A stretch of 64,000 nt of DNA from Manihot esculenta (taxonomy: Eukaryota > Streptophyta > Magnoliopsida > Malpighiales > Euphorbiaceae): positions 27,519,526 to 27,583,525 of the forward strand of contig NC_035162.2 in assembly GCF_001659605.2 (NCBI RefSeq), written 5' to 3'. Below, one piece after another: positions 48,411 through 58,943 of this stretch. The notes beneath the pieces were generated by a model. That model had not been told where the DNA came from, did no database searches, and saw nothing but the letters and a program-made list of their open reading frames with translations. The position numbers and the translations under genes were made by a program. Within the stretch, counting starts at the first letter, position 1; the number at the start of each line of letters is the position of its first letter.

Positions 48411-48993
48411 TACCTGTGTTTTTCATTTAAGTTAATTATGTCATGATTGATATTATATATGCGATATATGTTTATTAGAATGGCATGATAATTATGGATC
48501 AATGATTGGATCATTTAGATAATTTTAATTTTTGTTAGAAAAATTAAATTAATTAAAAAAAAATAGATTCACAATGAATAGTCATCGTGAACCCAGAAAA
48601 CGCTGAGGACCAGCCATCACATGTGAAGGCCACAGGTGAGCACGTGGTGGTCCCACCACTGTTGTATGCTCTGTTGGCTGGCTACCGAAGCAATGGTGGC
48701 CACTGAGTTCCTTGGCCTGTCTTTCGCCCGTTGATTGAGACAATAATGGTCTCAATCATCTTCCTCTCTAGCGAAAGAAAATCGAGAGGAATGTGCCTCT
48801 CGATTCCATCGAGGACTTGACTCTCTGAGTTGGCTCGAAGTGCCGACCGATGCGCAATCGTTGCGCAATCTGCTAGACCTCGACTGGCGACAGATTATGA
48901 AGCTCACTGGTGCTATTTGATCGCCCGGAAAACGCGCAATGGTTGCGCGATCTTCTGGGCGACGAGACGACGACAGAGCGGGATGTCCGGCGG
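48411..48993 (+). other. Leader of copia element H, cut by element C
   Basis: No intact frame. The GC-rich part 48590-48990 shows repeated short phrases such as GTTGCGCAATC and GTTGCGCGATC (about 48863 and 48932). The gag, protease and integrase core expected next are missing; pol resumes only at 63022. Confidence 0.5.
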
Positions 48994-49170
48994 TGTAATA
49001 CCCGGCTAGACTCCGGTATCGGAATCCCTACCGTCCGGTGGGACCTCGGATGTCGGAAACCTCTAGAAGGGTAAAACTATGATTTTATGAAATGTTTTCA
49101 AGTATTTCATGTTTTTAAGTAAGAAATTAAATGAGTTTTTGCATGAAAAGTCCTTGGAGGGAAACCCAGG

Positions 49171-49332
49171 TTCGGCCGCCGAAAGTCAAGTTCGGCCGCC
49201 GAACATGCATGCGTTTTGGAGGCACGTTAGGCCCCCGAAAGCATGAGTGAGGGAAGTCAAGGTTCGGCCGCCGAACCTCATGTTCGGCCGCCGAACATTT
49301 GCATGGATGCGGAGGCACATTCGGCCCCCGAA
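49171..49332 (+). repeat. U3 cluster of TTCGGC-N-GCCGAA motifs
   Basis: Four perfect copies (49171-49183, 49191-49203, 49263-49275, 49283-49295) and the variants near 49229 and at 49320-49332 lie just upstream of the TATA box. Half sites are fixed while the centre base varies among copies and families, as expected of a dimeric binding site or a stem. Confidence 0.85.
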
Positions 49333-49350
49333 AGTGGTCTGGCCAGCCAC

Positions 49351-49357
49351 TATAAAA
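49351..49357 (+). promoter_or_regulatory. TATA box of element C
   Basis: TATAAAAGGG follows the U3 cluster and its surroundings are conserved in element A. Transcription would start near 49380, placing the donor-like sites and the second motif cluster in the RNA leader. The copy at 57032-57038 serves the second LTR. Confidence 0.7.
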
Positions 49358-49874
49358 GGGTCCCTTAGCCGAAAATGGGCGAGCTTTTTCTCCCCATTTC
49401 GGCCAAGGTGAGCATTCCGCCATCCTTCCCCAATCTTGAGTTTTTCCTTCCTTTTTCCCTGATCTTTACAAGTTTATAACTTTGTTTTTGAAGATCTTGG
49501 AGCTTAGAACGAGTTTTGGAGCTTGGAGACCAAAAGTTGGAACTTCTCCCATCTCCAAGTTTAGATCTCCTCAACCCTCGATCTTCAAGAGGTAAGAGCC
49601 GATCTTAAGCTCAATGTATGATTTAAACAAGTTTTATGAAGTTTTAAAGGGTAGAATGCATGTTAGGGTATATGTTAAACCTATGGGTTTTTGATGACTT
49701 TTGAACAATGTAGCTTGATTGTGTGTGATTGAAGTGTTGTAGATGGGGTATATGCATGTTTGAGGCCCCTAGGAACTTGTATGCATGCTTTGGTTGAACA
49801 ATATGCATGTTTGGAAGGTTTGGAGGCGAAATGTGCTAAGGGAGCCAAGTTTCTGCCCTTTGGCAGAAACCAGG

Positions 49875-50047
49875 TTCGGCAGCCGAACGTACTTTCGGCC
49901 GCCGAACATGGCTGGGGAGGCAGGCCTTTCGGCTGCCGAAGTTGCCCCCGAAAAGAGACTTTCGTCTCTGTCTGGCACTTTCGGCCGCCGAAGGTGCCGC
50001 CGAACCTACCTGAGTTTCGTCTCTGTCCAGGACTTTCGGCCGCCGAA
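49875..50047 (+). repeat. Leader cluster of TTCGGC-N-GCCGAA motifs
   Basis: Five perfect copies (starts 49875, 49894, 49928, 49980, 50035) with centre bases A, C, T, C, C, plus half sites GCCGCCGAA at 49996 and 50051. The cluster lies about 500 bp downstream of the TATA box, inside the putative intron. Equivalent clusters exist in A, B, D and the solo LTR. Confidence 0.85.
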
Positions 50048-50468
50048 GGTGCCGCCGAAAGTGCCCTGTTCAGCCATTTCTTGCATGTTTTCATGTGATG
50101 TTTTCAGGATGTTTTAGGGGGTTTTTGGGGAGTATTTTTAGAGTCATGTTCATGTATGTTTGGTGCCTCATTTGAGTCCACCTGTGTAGGTTCGGACCCG
50201 AGGAACCGAGACCCCCGGTTGTGAGATAGTCGTTCAGAGTTCGTTGTTAAAGCTTCAGTTACCAAGTGAGTGGAACAACCTCTTAAGCTTTAAAATAAAT
50301 GAATAAATGAATGAATCATAAAGCATTGCCCATGCATCATTATGCCATGCAATATTAGGTTGTTTGCACTAGAATTCACGAATATGTTGCATTGCATACT
50401 TTGTTGTTGATGTGGATGAATGTTGAATGATCCATTAGCCCTTGTATGTCATGATAGCCTATGTGAGT

Positions 50469-50556
50469 CCAGGTGTGCCTGCTACGGCTCTACGCCCCTG
50501 GCACTATGAATGATTATGGAAGTCCGGGTGTGCCTGCTACGGCTCTACGCCCCCGG
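50469..50556 (+). repeat. Two hairpin units with compensatory arms
   Basis: The 33-nt units at 50469-50501 (arms CCAGG and CCTGG) and 50524-50556 (arms CCGGG and CCCGG) share the same loop sequence. Both arms changed together, keeping a 5-bp stem. The same pair is at 58150-58182 and 58205-58237. Confidence 0.8.
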
Positions 50557-51265
50557 CATGTATAAGTAAGAAAGATTGGGGCTAAGTGGTGACAAGTTCA
50601 TCCTTGTTGTGAAATGTTTGTGTTATGGCGCATACATGAAAGCATGAATAAGAAAAAGTTATATGATAATAATAATAATAAAAATGAATAATAATATACC
50701 TAAAAATGGAGGAATTAAAACAAATGTTTTTAGTTTCTGCTCACTGGGCTCTAGTAGCTCACCCCTCTCCCTTTATCCCCAGAGTTGCAGGTACAGGATA
50801 GACCAAGAAGTCGGCTAGAGTGAAGTCAAGTCATGTATGTTGTAATAGATAGTAGTGGACATGAACATGATGTAATGAGTATGTATGACCATGTAATGTA
50901 ATGAATGATTTGATGATGTATTGAGGATTATAGTAGTGCTTGATCTAGAGGTGTGTGAATCCCCATCATGTACAGAGTGTTTAATGAGTAATGACTATGA
51001 TTATCCAAGCTGTTATGTATGATGATGATACCCCACTGGAGTATTTGATGAGGACTCCAGTGTGGGGTTTATGTATGATTTTGTGCATGCACAGGTTTTG
51101 CTTGGATAAGAGAAAAGAAAATTTTTACAGATCATGTATATGTTGCTATGTATGGGATTCCACAGGTTTACAGGATGTATGTAGGCTTGCTACGGGTCCC
51201 GGCGGCCTTAAGCCGATCTGGATCCTAGCGCCGGTAACGGGTCGGATTTCCGGGTCGTTACAGAG

Positions 51266-51278
51266 TGGTATCAGAGCC
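51266..51278 (+). other. Primer-binding site of element C (initiator tRNA-Met)
   Basis: TGGTATCAGAGCC lies 3 nt (GAG) after the LTR end. The second copy is at 58947-58959. Confidence 0.94.
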
Positions 51279-51558
51279 CTAGGTTCATATGGTCGGACCT
51301 AAAGTGTCGGGCTCATAGATGTTCTAGAAGGTCAAGCACACTAGGAAAATCATGTCCACTAGGATAGGATGTAGAGTCCTGTCTATATGATGATGTGATA
51401 TGCCATGATGATATGCATGTGCATAAATGCTATGATGTGATGCTATGATGTGATGCTATGATGTGATGCTATGAATGTGATGAGGGTTCATGTGTGCCCA
51501 CATGAACCATATGATGCTAATGATTGCTTGTGCTATGTGCTGTTTTTCAGAAGATAGA

Positions 51559-54500
51559 ATGAGAGGAACTCGTCGATCTGCACGATTGACTGGAGTGCCA
51601 CCTCAGGACGAGGGCACTGATGCCCGTCCTCCAGCATTGCCTAGGGCAATGTCTAGTAGGTCCAACAGAGACAGAGTAGCTAGAGACCCTAGAAGGTCTT
51701 TGGATCTGGGTAGAAGCAGATCAGTAAGGGGAACAGTGCAGGGAGGAATGTCTGAGGATATGGAAGTAGATCAGAGGAGGGATGGCAGTCTCGGTGTGAG
51801 CATGCCGGAAGAGGGCATGGGAGAATCAGAAGGAGGCACTCAGGCCGCGAGTTATGTCCAGCCACATCACTACCCACCCTATTCACACCATCCAGGGTAT
51901 TCGATGGGAGGTACATCGGATTACCCCAGTTTTAGCCCTTATCCTCCACATATGCCATACCCACCTTACTACCCACCATACTCTCAGTACCCCATGTACC
52001 CACCTCCACCTCCCTATACCAGTACAGCAAACCCTACCCCAGGGGATGTTGTACCTCCACCACCACCAGTATCTACTGTCCCGGAAACACAAGTACCCAA
52101 ACCTACCTCATCTGGAGGGAGCAAGGTCAAGATGACCGATTATATGAAGCTGGGTGCTCCCCAGTTTGAAACCGGTGATGATCCGTTCGTGTATTTGGAG
52201 CGGGTCAAGGCAATTACAGATGAGATAGGGGCTGATGACAGTAGAGCCATTCAGATGGCCGGGTTCACGCTTAAGTGCAAGAAGGCACGGGAGTGGTTCA
52301 AGAATTATGTGAACCCGAGAGTGGACAGCATGAATTGGGAAGAGTTTTCAAATGAGTTTGCAGGATGGGCTTTCCCTGATAGTTCAAGGGAATTGAAGAT
52401 GATAGAATTCGAGCAGCTGAGGCAAACTGATGACATGAGTATAGACGAGTACACAGACAGGTTCCTGGAGTTGTTGCCATATGCTGGGCTGAATTTGGAC
52501 ACAGATCAAAAGAAGTCAAGGAGATATATTATGAGGCTGCACTCCAGGTATTCCTCTTTGGTACAGTCAGCAGAGAGAGAGAGTTTCCATGCCATAGTGG
52601 ATATGGCTAGGAGAATGGAGGCTAGTGCTATCGTTGAGGGGAAGGTAAAACAGTCAGTGGCACAGTCTTCTGGTTCCAAGACCCCAGGTGGGGAAAGGGT
52701 AGACTCTTCTTCTCTGAGTACAGCAGTTGCAGGCAGTAAGAAGTGGGACAGAGGCCACAGAAAATCTAAGAAGAATAAGTTCTGGAACAAGATCAAGTCA
52801 GGTCTGGGTTTAGGCAGTGGCTCAAGCTCTGGCGCAGAGGTTACAGCATGTATGAGATGTGGGAGACCACACAAGGGAGTATGTCTGGCAGGGACAAACA
52901 CATGTTTCAGATGCGGACAGGCGGGTCATTTGGCTCGAGACTGTCCTAGAGGAGCCTTTACAGCACCGTCTCAGCAGACAACCTCCGGCAGTGTGGTGCA
53001 GCCAGTAGCTCCAGCCGCAACACAGGCCAGTGGCAGAGGCAGAGAGAGAGGGTCAGCCTCTTCATCAGCAGGATACAGAGGTGAAGGTCCATCAGCTCCG
53101 GCACGGATCTTCACTATGACTCAGCAGGAGGCCAACACATCCAACACCGTGGTGGCAGGTAATCTCATCATTGGTTGTTCTGATGTGTATGCCTTAATGG
53201 ACCCGGGTGCATCTCATTCTTTTATTGCTCCGAGAGTCGTGGAGAGGGTAGGATTGATGGTCTCTGGGTTAGAGTGTCCCCTATGGGTCAGTGGACCCAA
53301 GTGTGACCCGTCAGTGGCAGAGGCAGTCTGCCAATGTAGTCCAGTTTTCATAGAGGGGAGATGCCTTTCCGCCGACCTTGTGGTTCTAGATTTGACAGAT
53401 TTTGACGTCATTCTAGGGATGGATTGGTTATCGACCCATGGTGCTACCTTGGACTGTAGAGACAAGGTAGTCAGGTTCAGAGATCAGGATGGGTCAGAGG
53501 TCGTCTTCAGAGGAGACAAGAGGGGTACACCTAGAGGTCTGATCTCAGCTCTTCAGGCTCGTAGGTTGCTTAGGAGGGGATGTCAGGGGTTTCTAGCTCA
53601 TGTGAGAGAGTTAGATAGTCATGTCAGAGAGCCCGCCTCAGTGCCTGTGGTGAGTGAGTTCTTAGATGTTTTTCCAGACGAGCTGCCAGGGTTACCACCT
53701 GTTAGGGAGATAGAGTTCGAGATTGAGTTAATGCCTGGTACCAGACCGATCTCTATCCCTCCCTACAGGATGGCACCAGCTGAATTGAAAGAACTGAAGG
53801 AACAGTTGCAAGAGCTGGTAGATAAGGGTTTCATCCGACCGAGTACTTCACCTTGGGGTGCTCCGGTTTTGTTTGTGAGGAAGAAGGATGGATCCCTTAG
53901 ACTTTGTATCGACTACAGACAGTTGAACAAGGCCACTACCAAGAACAAGTACCCTTTGCCGAGGATCGACGATCTATTCGACCAGCTAGCAGGAGCAGGT
54001 TGTTTCTCCAAAATAGATCTGAGATCAGGGTACCATCAGTTGAGGATAAGGAATGAAGATGTACCGAAGACAGCTTTCAGGACCAGGTATGGGCACTATG
54101 AGTTCCTTGTGATGCCGTTTGGGCTGACCAACGCCCCTGCAGCATTCATGGACCTCATGAACAGAGTATTCAGTCAGTATCTGGATCACTTCGTTATTGT
54201 CTTCATAGATGATATCCTAGTGTATTCCAGGAATGCAGAGGAGCATGCCCATCACCTGAGGACAGTTTTGCAGACCTTGAGAGAGCATGGCTTGTATGCC
54301 AAGTTCTCCAAGTGTGAGTTTTGGCTTAGGAGCATTTCATTCTTGGGGCACATTGTGTCGGAACAGGGTATTGAAGTAGACCCCAAGAAGGTAGAGGCTG
54401 TAGCTAACTGGTCTAGACCCACCACAGTGACCGAGATCAAGAGTTTTCTGGGTTTAGCAGGTTACTACAGGAGGTTCGTACAGGACTTCTCAAAGATTGC

Positions 54501-56544
54501 TGCTCCTATGACCAAATTGACAAAGAAGAATCAGAAGTTCATATGGACCGATCAGTGTGAGGGAAGCTTTGAGGAGCTTAAGAGGAGGTTGACTTCAGCA
54601 CCGGTGTTAGCTCTGCCAAAAAGTGATGATGACTTCTCAGTATATTGTGATGCGTCCCGTGTGGGACTGGGTTGTGTGCTAATGCAAAATGAGAGGGTGA
54701 TCGCTTATGCTTCTAGGCAGCTGAAGAAGCATGAGCTGAATTACCCCACACACGATCTAGAGATGGCAGCAGTCATCTTTGCACTCAAGATGTGGAGGCA
54801 TTACCTCTATGGGGTAAAGTGTGAGATCTTCACAGATCATAAGAGCCTGCAACACATCTTGAGTCAGAGAGATTTGAATTTGAGGCAGAGGAGATGGGTA
54901 GAGCTGTTGAGTGACTATGATTGTAAGATTCAGTACCATCCGGGTAAAGCGAATGTTGTGGCAGACGCCCTAAGCCGGAAATCACTCGGCAGTCTATCCC
55001 ACATTTCAGCAGAGAGGAGGCCGGTGGTGAAGGAGTTCCACAGACTTATGAGTGAGGGATTACAGTTGGAGTTGTCTGGCACAGGTGCCTTAGTGGCTCA
55101 GATGAGAGTGACACCCGTGTTTCTGGAGCAGGTAGCTCAGAAACAGCATGAGGACCCAGAGTTGGTCAGGATAGCCAGAACGGTTCAGTCAGGCCAGAGT
55201 AATGAGTTCAAGTTTGATGATAAGGGGATCCTCCGCTACGGGAACAGATTATGTGTGCCAGATGACATTGGTCTGAAGGGAGATATTATGAGGGAAGCCT
55301 ATAATACCAGGTATAGTGTTCACCCTGGAACCACCAAGATGTATCAGGATCTGAAGAGAGTGTATTGGTGGCCAGCTATGAAGAAGGACGTGGCACTGTT
55401 CGTGTCAGCCTGCGATGTGTGTCAGAGGGTAAAACTAGAGCATCAGAAGCCGGCTGGAATGCTTAACCCGCTACCTATTCCAGAGTGGAAATGGGAGAAT
55501 ATAGCTATGGACTTCGTAGTGGGGTTACCGGCGGTGTCCAACAGATTGGACTCCATATGGGTGATTGTGGACAGACTCACCAAATCTGCTCACTTCATCC
55601 CTGTCAGGAGTGGTTACTCTGTGGACAAGTTGGCGCAGGTGTACGTAGATGAGATTGTCAGACTGCATGGGGTCCCGGTATCTATAGTGTCAGATAGAGG
55701 GCCCCAGTTCACCTCCAGGTTTTGGCGGAGTCTGCAGAACGCTATGGGTACCAGATTAGACTTCAGTACTGCCTTCCACCCACAGACAGACGGACAGTCA
55801 GAGAGGACCATCCAGACAATAGAAGATATGCTCAGAATGTGTGTGCTAGATTTTGGCGGTTCTTGGAGGCAGCATCTTCCTTTGGTGGAGTTTGCCTACA
55901 ATAACAGCTATCATGCTAGCATAGGGATGGCTCCATACGAAGCTTTGTATGGGAGGAAGTGCAGATCACCTATCTGCTGGGAGGAAGTAGGAGAGAGGAC
56001 TCTTGCGGGTCCGGAGTTAGTAGAGCTTACCAGCAGGGTGGTACCCATAATCAGAGAGAGGATCAAGACTGCTGCTAGTCGGCAGAAGAGTTATGCAGAT
56101 ATTCGCAGAAGACAGCTAGAGTTTCAGGAGGGGGATTTGGTTTTGCTCAAGGTGTCTCCTATGAAAGGAGTGGTTCGGTTCGGGAAGAAGGGTAAGTTAG
56201 CTCCACGGTACATTGGCCCTTTCGAGGTGCTTCAGAGGGTCGGTAATGTGTCGTACAAGCTAGACTTGCCTGCTTCGATGGAGAGAATCCATCCGGTTTT
56301 CCATGTTTCTCTGTTACGAAAGTATGTGTCAGATCCGAGCAAGGTTCTTAGTGAGCCTGATATGGAGATCCATGAGGATCTCACCTATGTAGAACAGCCA
56401 GTGCGGATCCTAGACACTCAGATCAGAAAGCTGAGGAACAAGGAAATCCCGATGGTAAAGGTCCTTTGGAACCACCACAACTTAGAGGAATGCACCTGGG
56501 AGACACGGGAGTCCATGCTCCAGCAATACCCCCATCTGTTTTGA
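51559..56544 (+). CDS. Gag-pol polyprotein of element C (Tekay-like chromovirus)
   Basis: One frame of 1661 residues encodes the whole retrotransposition machinery. Residues from MRGTRR (51559): proline/tyrosine-rich arm 1-190; gag capsid about 192-350; zinc knuckle [14 protein letters not shown] at 449-462; aspartic protease with DPGAS at 548 (DPG rather than the common DSG/DTG); RT about 690-920 with FIDD aspartates at 884-885; RNase H with CDAS aspartate at 1031; integrase H2C2 from HPG 1255, catalytic D1318, D1379, E1415 (spacing D-60-D-35-E); chromodomain-like end about 1610-1661. There is no gag/pol stop or frameshift, so gag and pol must be separated by protease cleavage. The frame is open 23 codons upstream (to 51490), but MRGTRR is the start shared by all four families and follows an acceptor-like site. 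Such integrase chromodomains are known to guide insertion into heterochromatin. Confidence 0.96.
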   Translation: MRGTRRSARLTGVPPQDEGTDARPPALPRAMSSRSNRDRVARDPRRSLDLGRSRSVRGTVQGGMSEDMEVDQRRDGSLGVSMPEEGMGESEGGTQAASYVQPHHYPPYSHHPGYSMGGTSDYPSFSPYPPHMPYPPYYPPYSQYPMYPPPPPYTSTANPTPGDVVPPPPPVSTVPETQVPKPTSSGGSKVKMTDYMKLGAPQFETGDDPFVYLERVKAITDEIGADDSRAIQMAGFTLKCKKAREWFKNYVNPRVDSMNWEEFSNEFAGWAFPDSSRELKMIEFEQLRQTDDMSIDEYTDRFLELLPYAGLNLDTDQKKSRRYIMRLHSRYSSLVQSAERESFHAIVDMARRMEASAIVEGKVKQSVAQSSGSKTPGGERVDSSSLSTAVAGSKKWDRGHRKSKKNKFWNKIKSGLGLGSGSSSGAEVTACMRCGRPHKGVCLAGTNTCFRCGQAGHLARDCPRGAFTAPSQQTTSGSVVQPVAPAATQASGRGRERGSASSSAGYRGEGPSAPARIFTMTQQEANTSNTVVAGNLIIGCSDVYALMDPGASHSFIAPRVVERVGLMVSGLECPLWVSGPKCDPSVAEAVCQCSPVFIEGRCLSADLVVLDLTDFDVILGMDWLSTHGATLDCRDKVVRFRDQDGSEVVFRGDKRGTPRGLISALQARRLLRRGCQGFLAHVRELDSHVREPASVPVVSEFLDVFPDELPGLPPVREIEFEIELMPGTRPISIPPYRMAPAELKELKEQLQELVDKGFIRPSTSPWGAPVLFVRKKDGSLRLCIDYRQLNKATTKNKYPLPRIDDLFDQLAGAGCFSKIDLRSGYHQLRIRNEDVPKTAFRTRYGHYEFLVMPFGLTNAPAAFMDLMNRVFSQYLDHFVIVFIDDILVYSRNAEEHAHHLRTVLQTLREHGLYAKFSKCEFWLRSISFLGHIVSEQGIEVDPKKVEAVANWSRPTTVTEIKSFLGLAGYYRRFVQDFSKIAAPMTKLTKKNQKFIWTDQCEGSFEELKRRLTSAPVLALPKSDDDFSVYCDASRVGLGCVLMQNERVIAYASRQLKKHELNYPTHDLEMAAVIFALKMWRHYLYGVKCEIFTDHKSLQHILSQRDLNLRQRRWVELLSDYDCKIQYHPGKANVVADALSRKSLGSLSHISAERRPVVKEFHRLMSEGLQLELSGTGALVAQMRVTPVFLEQVAQKQHEDPELVRIARTVQSGQSNEFKFDDKGILRYGNRLCVPDDIGLKGDIMREAYNTRYSVHPGTTKMYQDLKRVYWWPAMKKDVALFVSACDVCQRVKLEHQKPAGMLNPLPIPEWKWENIAMDFVVGLPAVSNRLDSIWVIVDRLTKSAHFIPVRSGYSVDKLAQVYVDEIVRLHGVPVSIVSDRGPQFTSRFWRSLQNAMGTRLDFSTAFHPQTDGQSERTIQTIEDMLRMCVLDFGGSWRQHLPLVEFAYNNSYHASIGMAPYEALYGRKCRSPICWEEVGERTLAGPELVELTSRVVPIIRERIKTAASRQKSYADIRRRQLEFQEGDLVLLKVSPMKGVVRFGKKGKLAPRYIGPFEVLQRVGNVSYKLDLPASMERIHPVFHVSLLRKYVSDPSKVLSEPDMEIHEDLTYVEQPVRILDTQIRKLRNKEIPMVKVLWNHHNLEECTWETRESMLQQYPHLF

Positions 56545-56637
56545 GGTGAGTGTTAGTTGTTTTGAGTGTCTGTATGTATGCTAGGCTGTATGTTATGTTT
56601 ATACCATGTTGATGCCATGTTTTATGTGTTAGTTGAG

Positions 56638-56674
56638 GAACATTCGGGGACGAATGTTCTTAAGGGGGGGAGAA
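56638..56674 (+). other. Inverted repeat and polypurine tract of element C
   Basis: Arms GAACATTCG and CGAATGTTC around GGGA (56638-56659) precede TAAGGGGGGGAGAA (56661-56674), which abuts the 3' LTR. The stretch 56545-56637 between the stop codon and this repeat is untranslated and holds nothing else I recognise. Confidence 0.9.
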
Positions 56675-58943
56675 TGTAATACCCGGCTAGACTCCGGTAT
56701 CGGAATCCCTACCGTCCGGTGGGACCTCGGATGTCGGAAACCTCTAGAAGGGTAAAACTATGATTTTATGAAATGTTTTCAAGTATTTCATGTTTTTAAG
56801 TAAGAAATTAAATGAGTTTTTGCATGAAAAGTCCTTGGAGGGAAACCCAGGTTCGGCCGCCGAAAGTCAAGTTCGGCCGCCGAACATGCATGCGTTTTGG
56901 AGGCACGTTAGGCCCCCGAAAGCATGAGTGAGGGAAGTCAAGGTTCGGCCGCCGAACCTCATGTTCGGCCGCCGAACATTTGCATGGATGCGGAGGCACA
57001 TTCGGCCCCCGAAAGTGGTCTGGCCAGCCACTATAAAAGGGTCCCTTAGCCGAAAATGGGCGAGCTTTTTCTCCCCATTTCGGCCAAGGTGAGCATTCCG
57101 CCATCCTTCCCCAATCTTGAGTTTTTCCTTCCTTTTTCCCTGATCTTTACAAGTTTATAACTTTGTTTTTGAAGATCTTGGAGCTTAGAACGAGTTTTGG
57201 AGCTTGGAGACCAAAAGTTGGAACTTCTCCCATCTCCAAGTTTAGATCTCCTCAACCCTCGATCTTCAAGAGGTAAGAGCCGATCTTAAGCTCAATGTAT
57301 GATTTAAACAAGTTTTATGAAGTTTTAAAGGGTAGAATGCATGTTAGGGTATATGTTAAACCTATGGGTTTTTGATGACTTTTGAACAATGTAGCTTGAT
57401 TGTGTGTGATTGAAGTGTTGTAGATGGGGTATATGCATGTTTGAGGCCCCTAGGAACTTGTATGCATGCTTTGGTTGAACAATATGCATGTTTGGAAGGT
57501 TTGGAGGCGAAATGTGCTAAGGGAGCCAAGTTTCTGCCCTTTGGCAGAAACCAGGTTCGGCAGCCGAACGTACTTTCGGCCGCCGAACATGGCTGGGGAG
57601 GCAGGCCTTTCGGCTGCCGAAGTTGCCCCCGAAAAGAGACTTTCGTCTCTGTCTGGCACTTTCGGCCGCCGAAGGTGCCGCCGAACCTACCTGAGTTTCG
57701 TCTCTGTCCAGGACTTTCGGCCGCCGAAGGTGCCGCCGAAAGTGCCCTGTTCAGCCATTTCTTGCATGTTTTCATGTGATGTTTTCAGGATGTTTTAGGG
57801 GGTTTTTGGGGAGTATTTTTAGAGTCATGTTCATGTATGTTTGGTGCCTCATTTGAGTCCACCTGTGTAGGTTCGGACCCGAGGAACCGAGACCCCCGGT
57901 TGTGAGATAGTCGTTCAGAGTTCGTTGTTAAAGCTTCAGTTACCAAGTGAGTGGAACAACCTCTTAAGCTTTAAAATAAATGAATAAATGAATGAATCAT
58001 AAAGCATTGCCCATGCATCATTATGCCATGCAATATTAGGTTGTTTGCACTAGAATTCACGAATATGTTGCATTGCATACTTTGTTGTTGATGTGGATGA
58101 ATGTTGAATGATCCATTAGCCCTTGTATGTCATGATAGCCTATGTGAGTCCAGGTGTGCCTGCTACGGCTCTACGCCCCTGGCACTATGAATGATTATGG
58201 AAGTCCGGGTGTGCCTGCTACGGCTCTACGCCCCCGGCATGTATAAGTAAGAAAGATTGGGGCTAAGTGGTGACAAGTTCATCCTTGTTGTGAAATGTTT
58301 GTGTTATGGCGCATACATGAAAGCATGAATAAGAAAAAGTTATATGATAATAATAATAATAAAAATGAATAATAATATACCTAAAAATGGAGGAATTAAA
58401 ACAAATGTTTTTAGTTTCTGCTCACTGGGCTCTAGTAGCTCACCCCTCTCCCTTTATCCCCAGAGTTGCAGGTACAGGATAGACCAAGAAGTCGGCTAGA
58501 GTGAAGTCAAGTCATGTATGTTGTAATAGATAGTAGTGGACATGAACATGATGTAATGAGTATGTATGACCATGTAATGTAATGAATGATTTGATGATGT
58601 ATTGAGGATTATAGTAGTGCTTGATCTAGAGGTGTGTGAATCCCCATCATGTACAGAGTGTTTAATGAGTAATGACTATGATTATCCAAGCTGTTATGTA
58701 TGATGATGATACCCCACTGGAGTATTTGATGAGGACTCCAGTGTGGGGTTTATGTATGATTTTGTGCATGCACAGGTTTTGCTTGGATAAGAGAAAAGAA
58801 AATTTTTACAGATCATGTATATGTTGCTATGTATGGGATTCCACAGGTTTACAGGATGTATGTAGGCTTGCTACGGGTCCCGGCGGCCTTAAGCCGATCT
58901 GGATCCTAGCGCCGGTAACGGGTCGGATTTCCGGGTCGTTACA
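56675..58943 (+). repeat. Shared LTR: 3' LTR of C and 5' LTR of its truncated partner
   Basis: Identical as far as I can see to 48994-51262, shifted by 7681 bp. It is followed by a primer-binding site and gag, so it works as the 5' LTR of the next internal region as well. Confidence 0.94.

Larger units (their letters stand above)
48994..51262 (+). repeat. 5' LTR of element C
   Basis: Order of parts: TGTAATACCC; U3 motif cluster (perfect TTCGGC-N-GCCGAA at 49171, 49191, 49263, 49283); TATA box at 49351; donor-like sites at 49407/49408 and 49592/49593; second motif cluster (perfect copies at 49875, 49894, 49928, 49980, 50035); TTCACGAATATG block (about 50376); two hairpin units (50469-50501, 50524-50556); CACTGGGCT block (about 50741); terminus CGGGTCGTTACA. 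Confidence 0.95.
49593..51550 (+). promoter_or_regulatory. Putative leader intron of element C
   Basis: The donor-like AAGAG/GTAAGA (49592/49593) and the acceptor-like GTTTTTCAG (ending 51550), 8 nt before the gag ATG at 51559, would bound an intron of 1958 nt. It spans the rest of the LTR and the primer-binding site. Corresponding sites occur in A, B and D. An alternative donor is AAG/GTGAGC at 49407/49408. No transcript evidence is available. Confidence 0.45.
48994..58943 (+). mobile_element. Element C: complete, apparently intact Tekay-like gypsy retrotransposon
   Basis: The LTRs are 48994-51262 and 56675-58943, both 2269 bp, and I noticed no difference between them. Primer-binding site, a 1661-residue uninterrupted gag-pol with chromodomain and a polypurine tract are all present, so this 9950-bp unit looks recent and possibly active. 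The 5' flank is GGCGG (48989-48993). No target duplication can be tested because the right LTR runs straight into a second internal region (58944-63021) rather than host DNA. Confidence 0.93.

Noticed and set aside
49127..50117. Open frames of 60-137 residues in the LTRs, on both strands, rich in RRPN, SAAE and FGGR phrases
   Set aside because: They are translations of the TTCGGC-N-GCCGAA arrays. The same peptides appear in every LTR in several frames and both strands, so they are by-products of the repeats.
51490..51558. N-terminal extension of C gag upstream of MRGTRR (also in A, B and D)
   Set aside because: The extra residues differ among families in length and frame and end at an acceptor-like site, while MRGTRR is shared by all. 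The upstream part is better explained as leader or intron.
51683..53465. Minus-strand frames antisense to the C and B polyproteins
   Set aside because: They are shadows of the strong coding frame on the other strand and have no recognisable domains.
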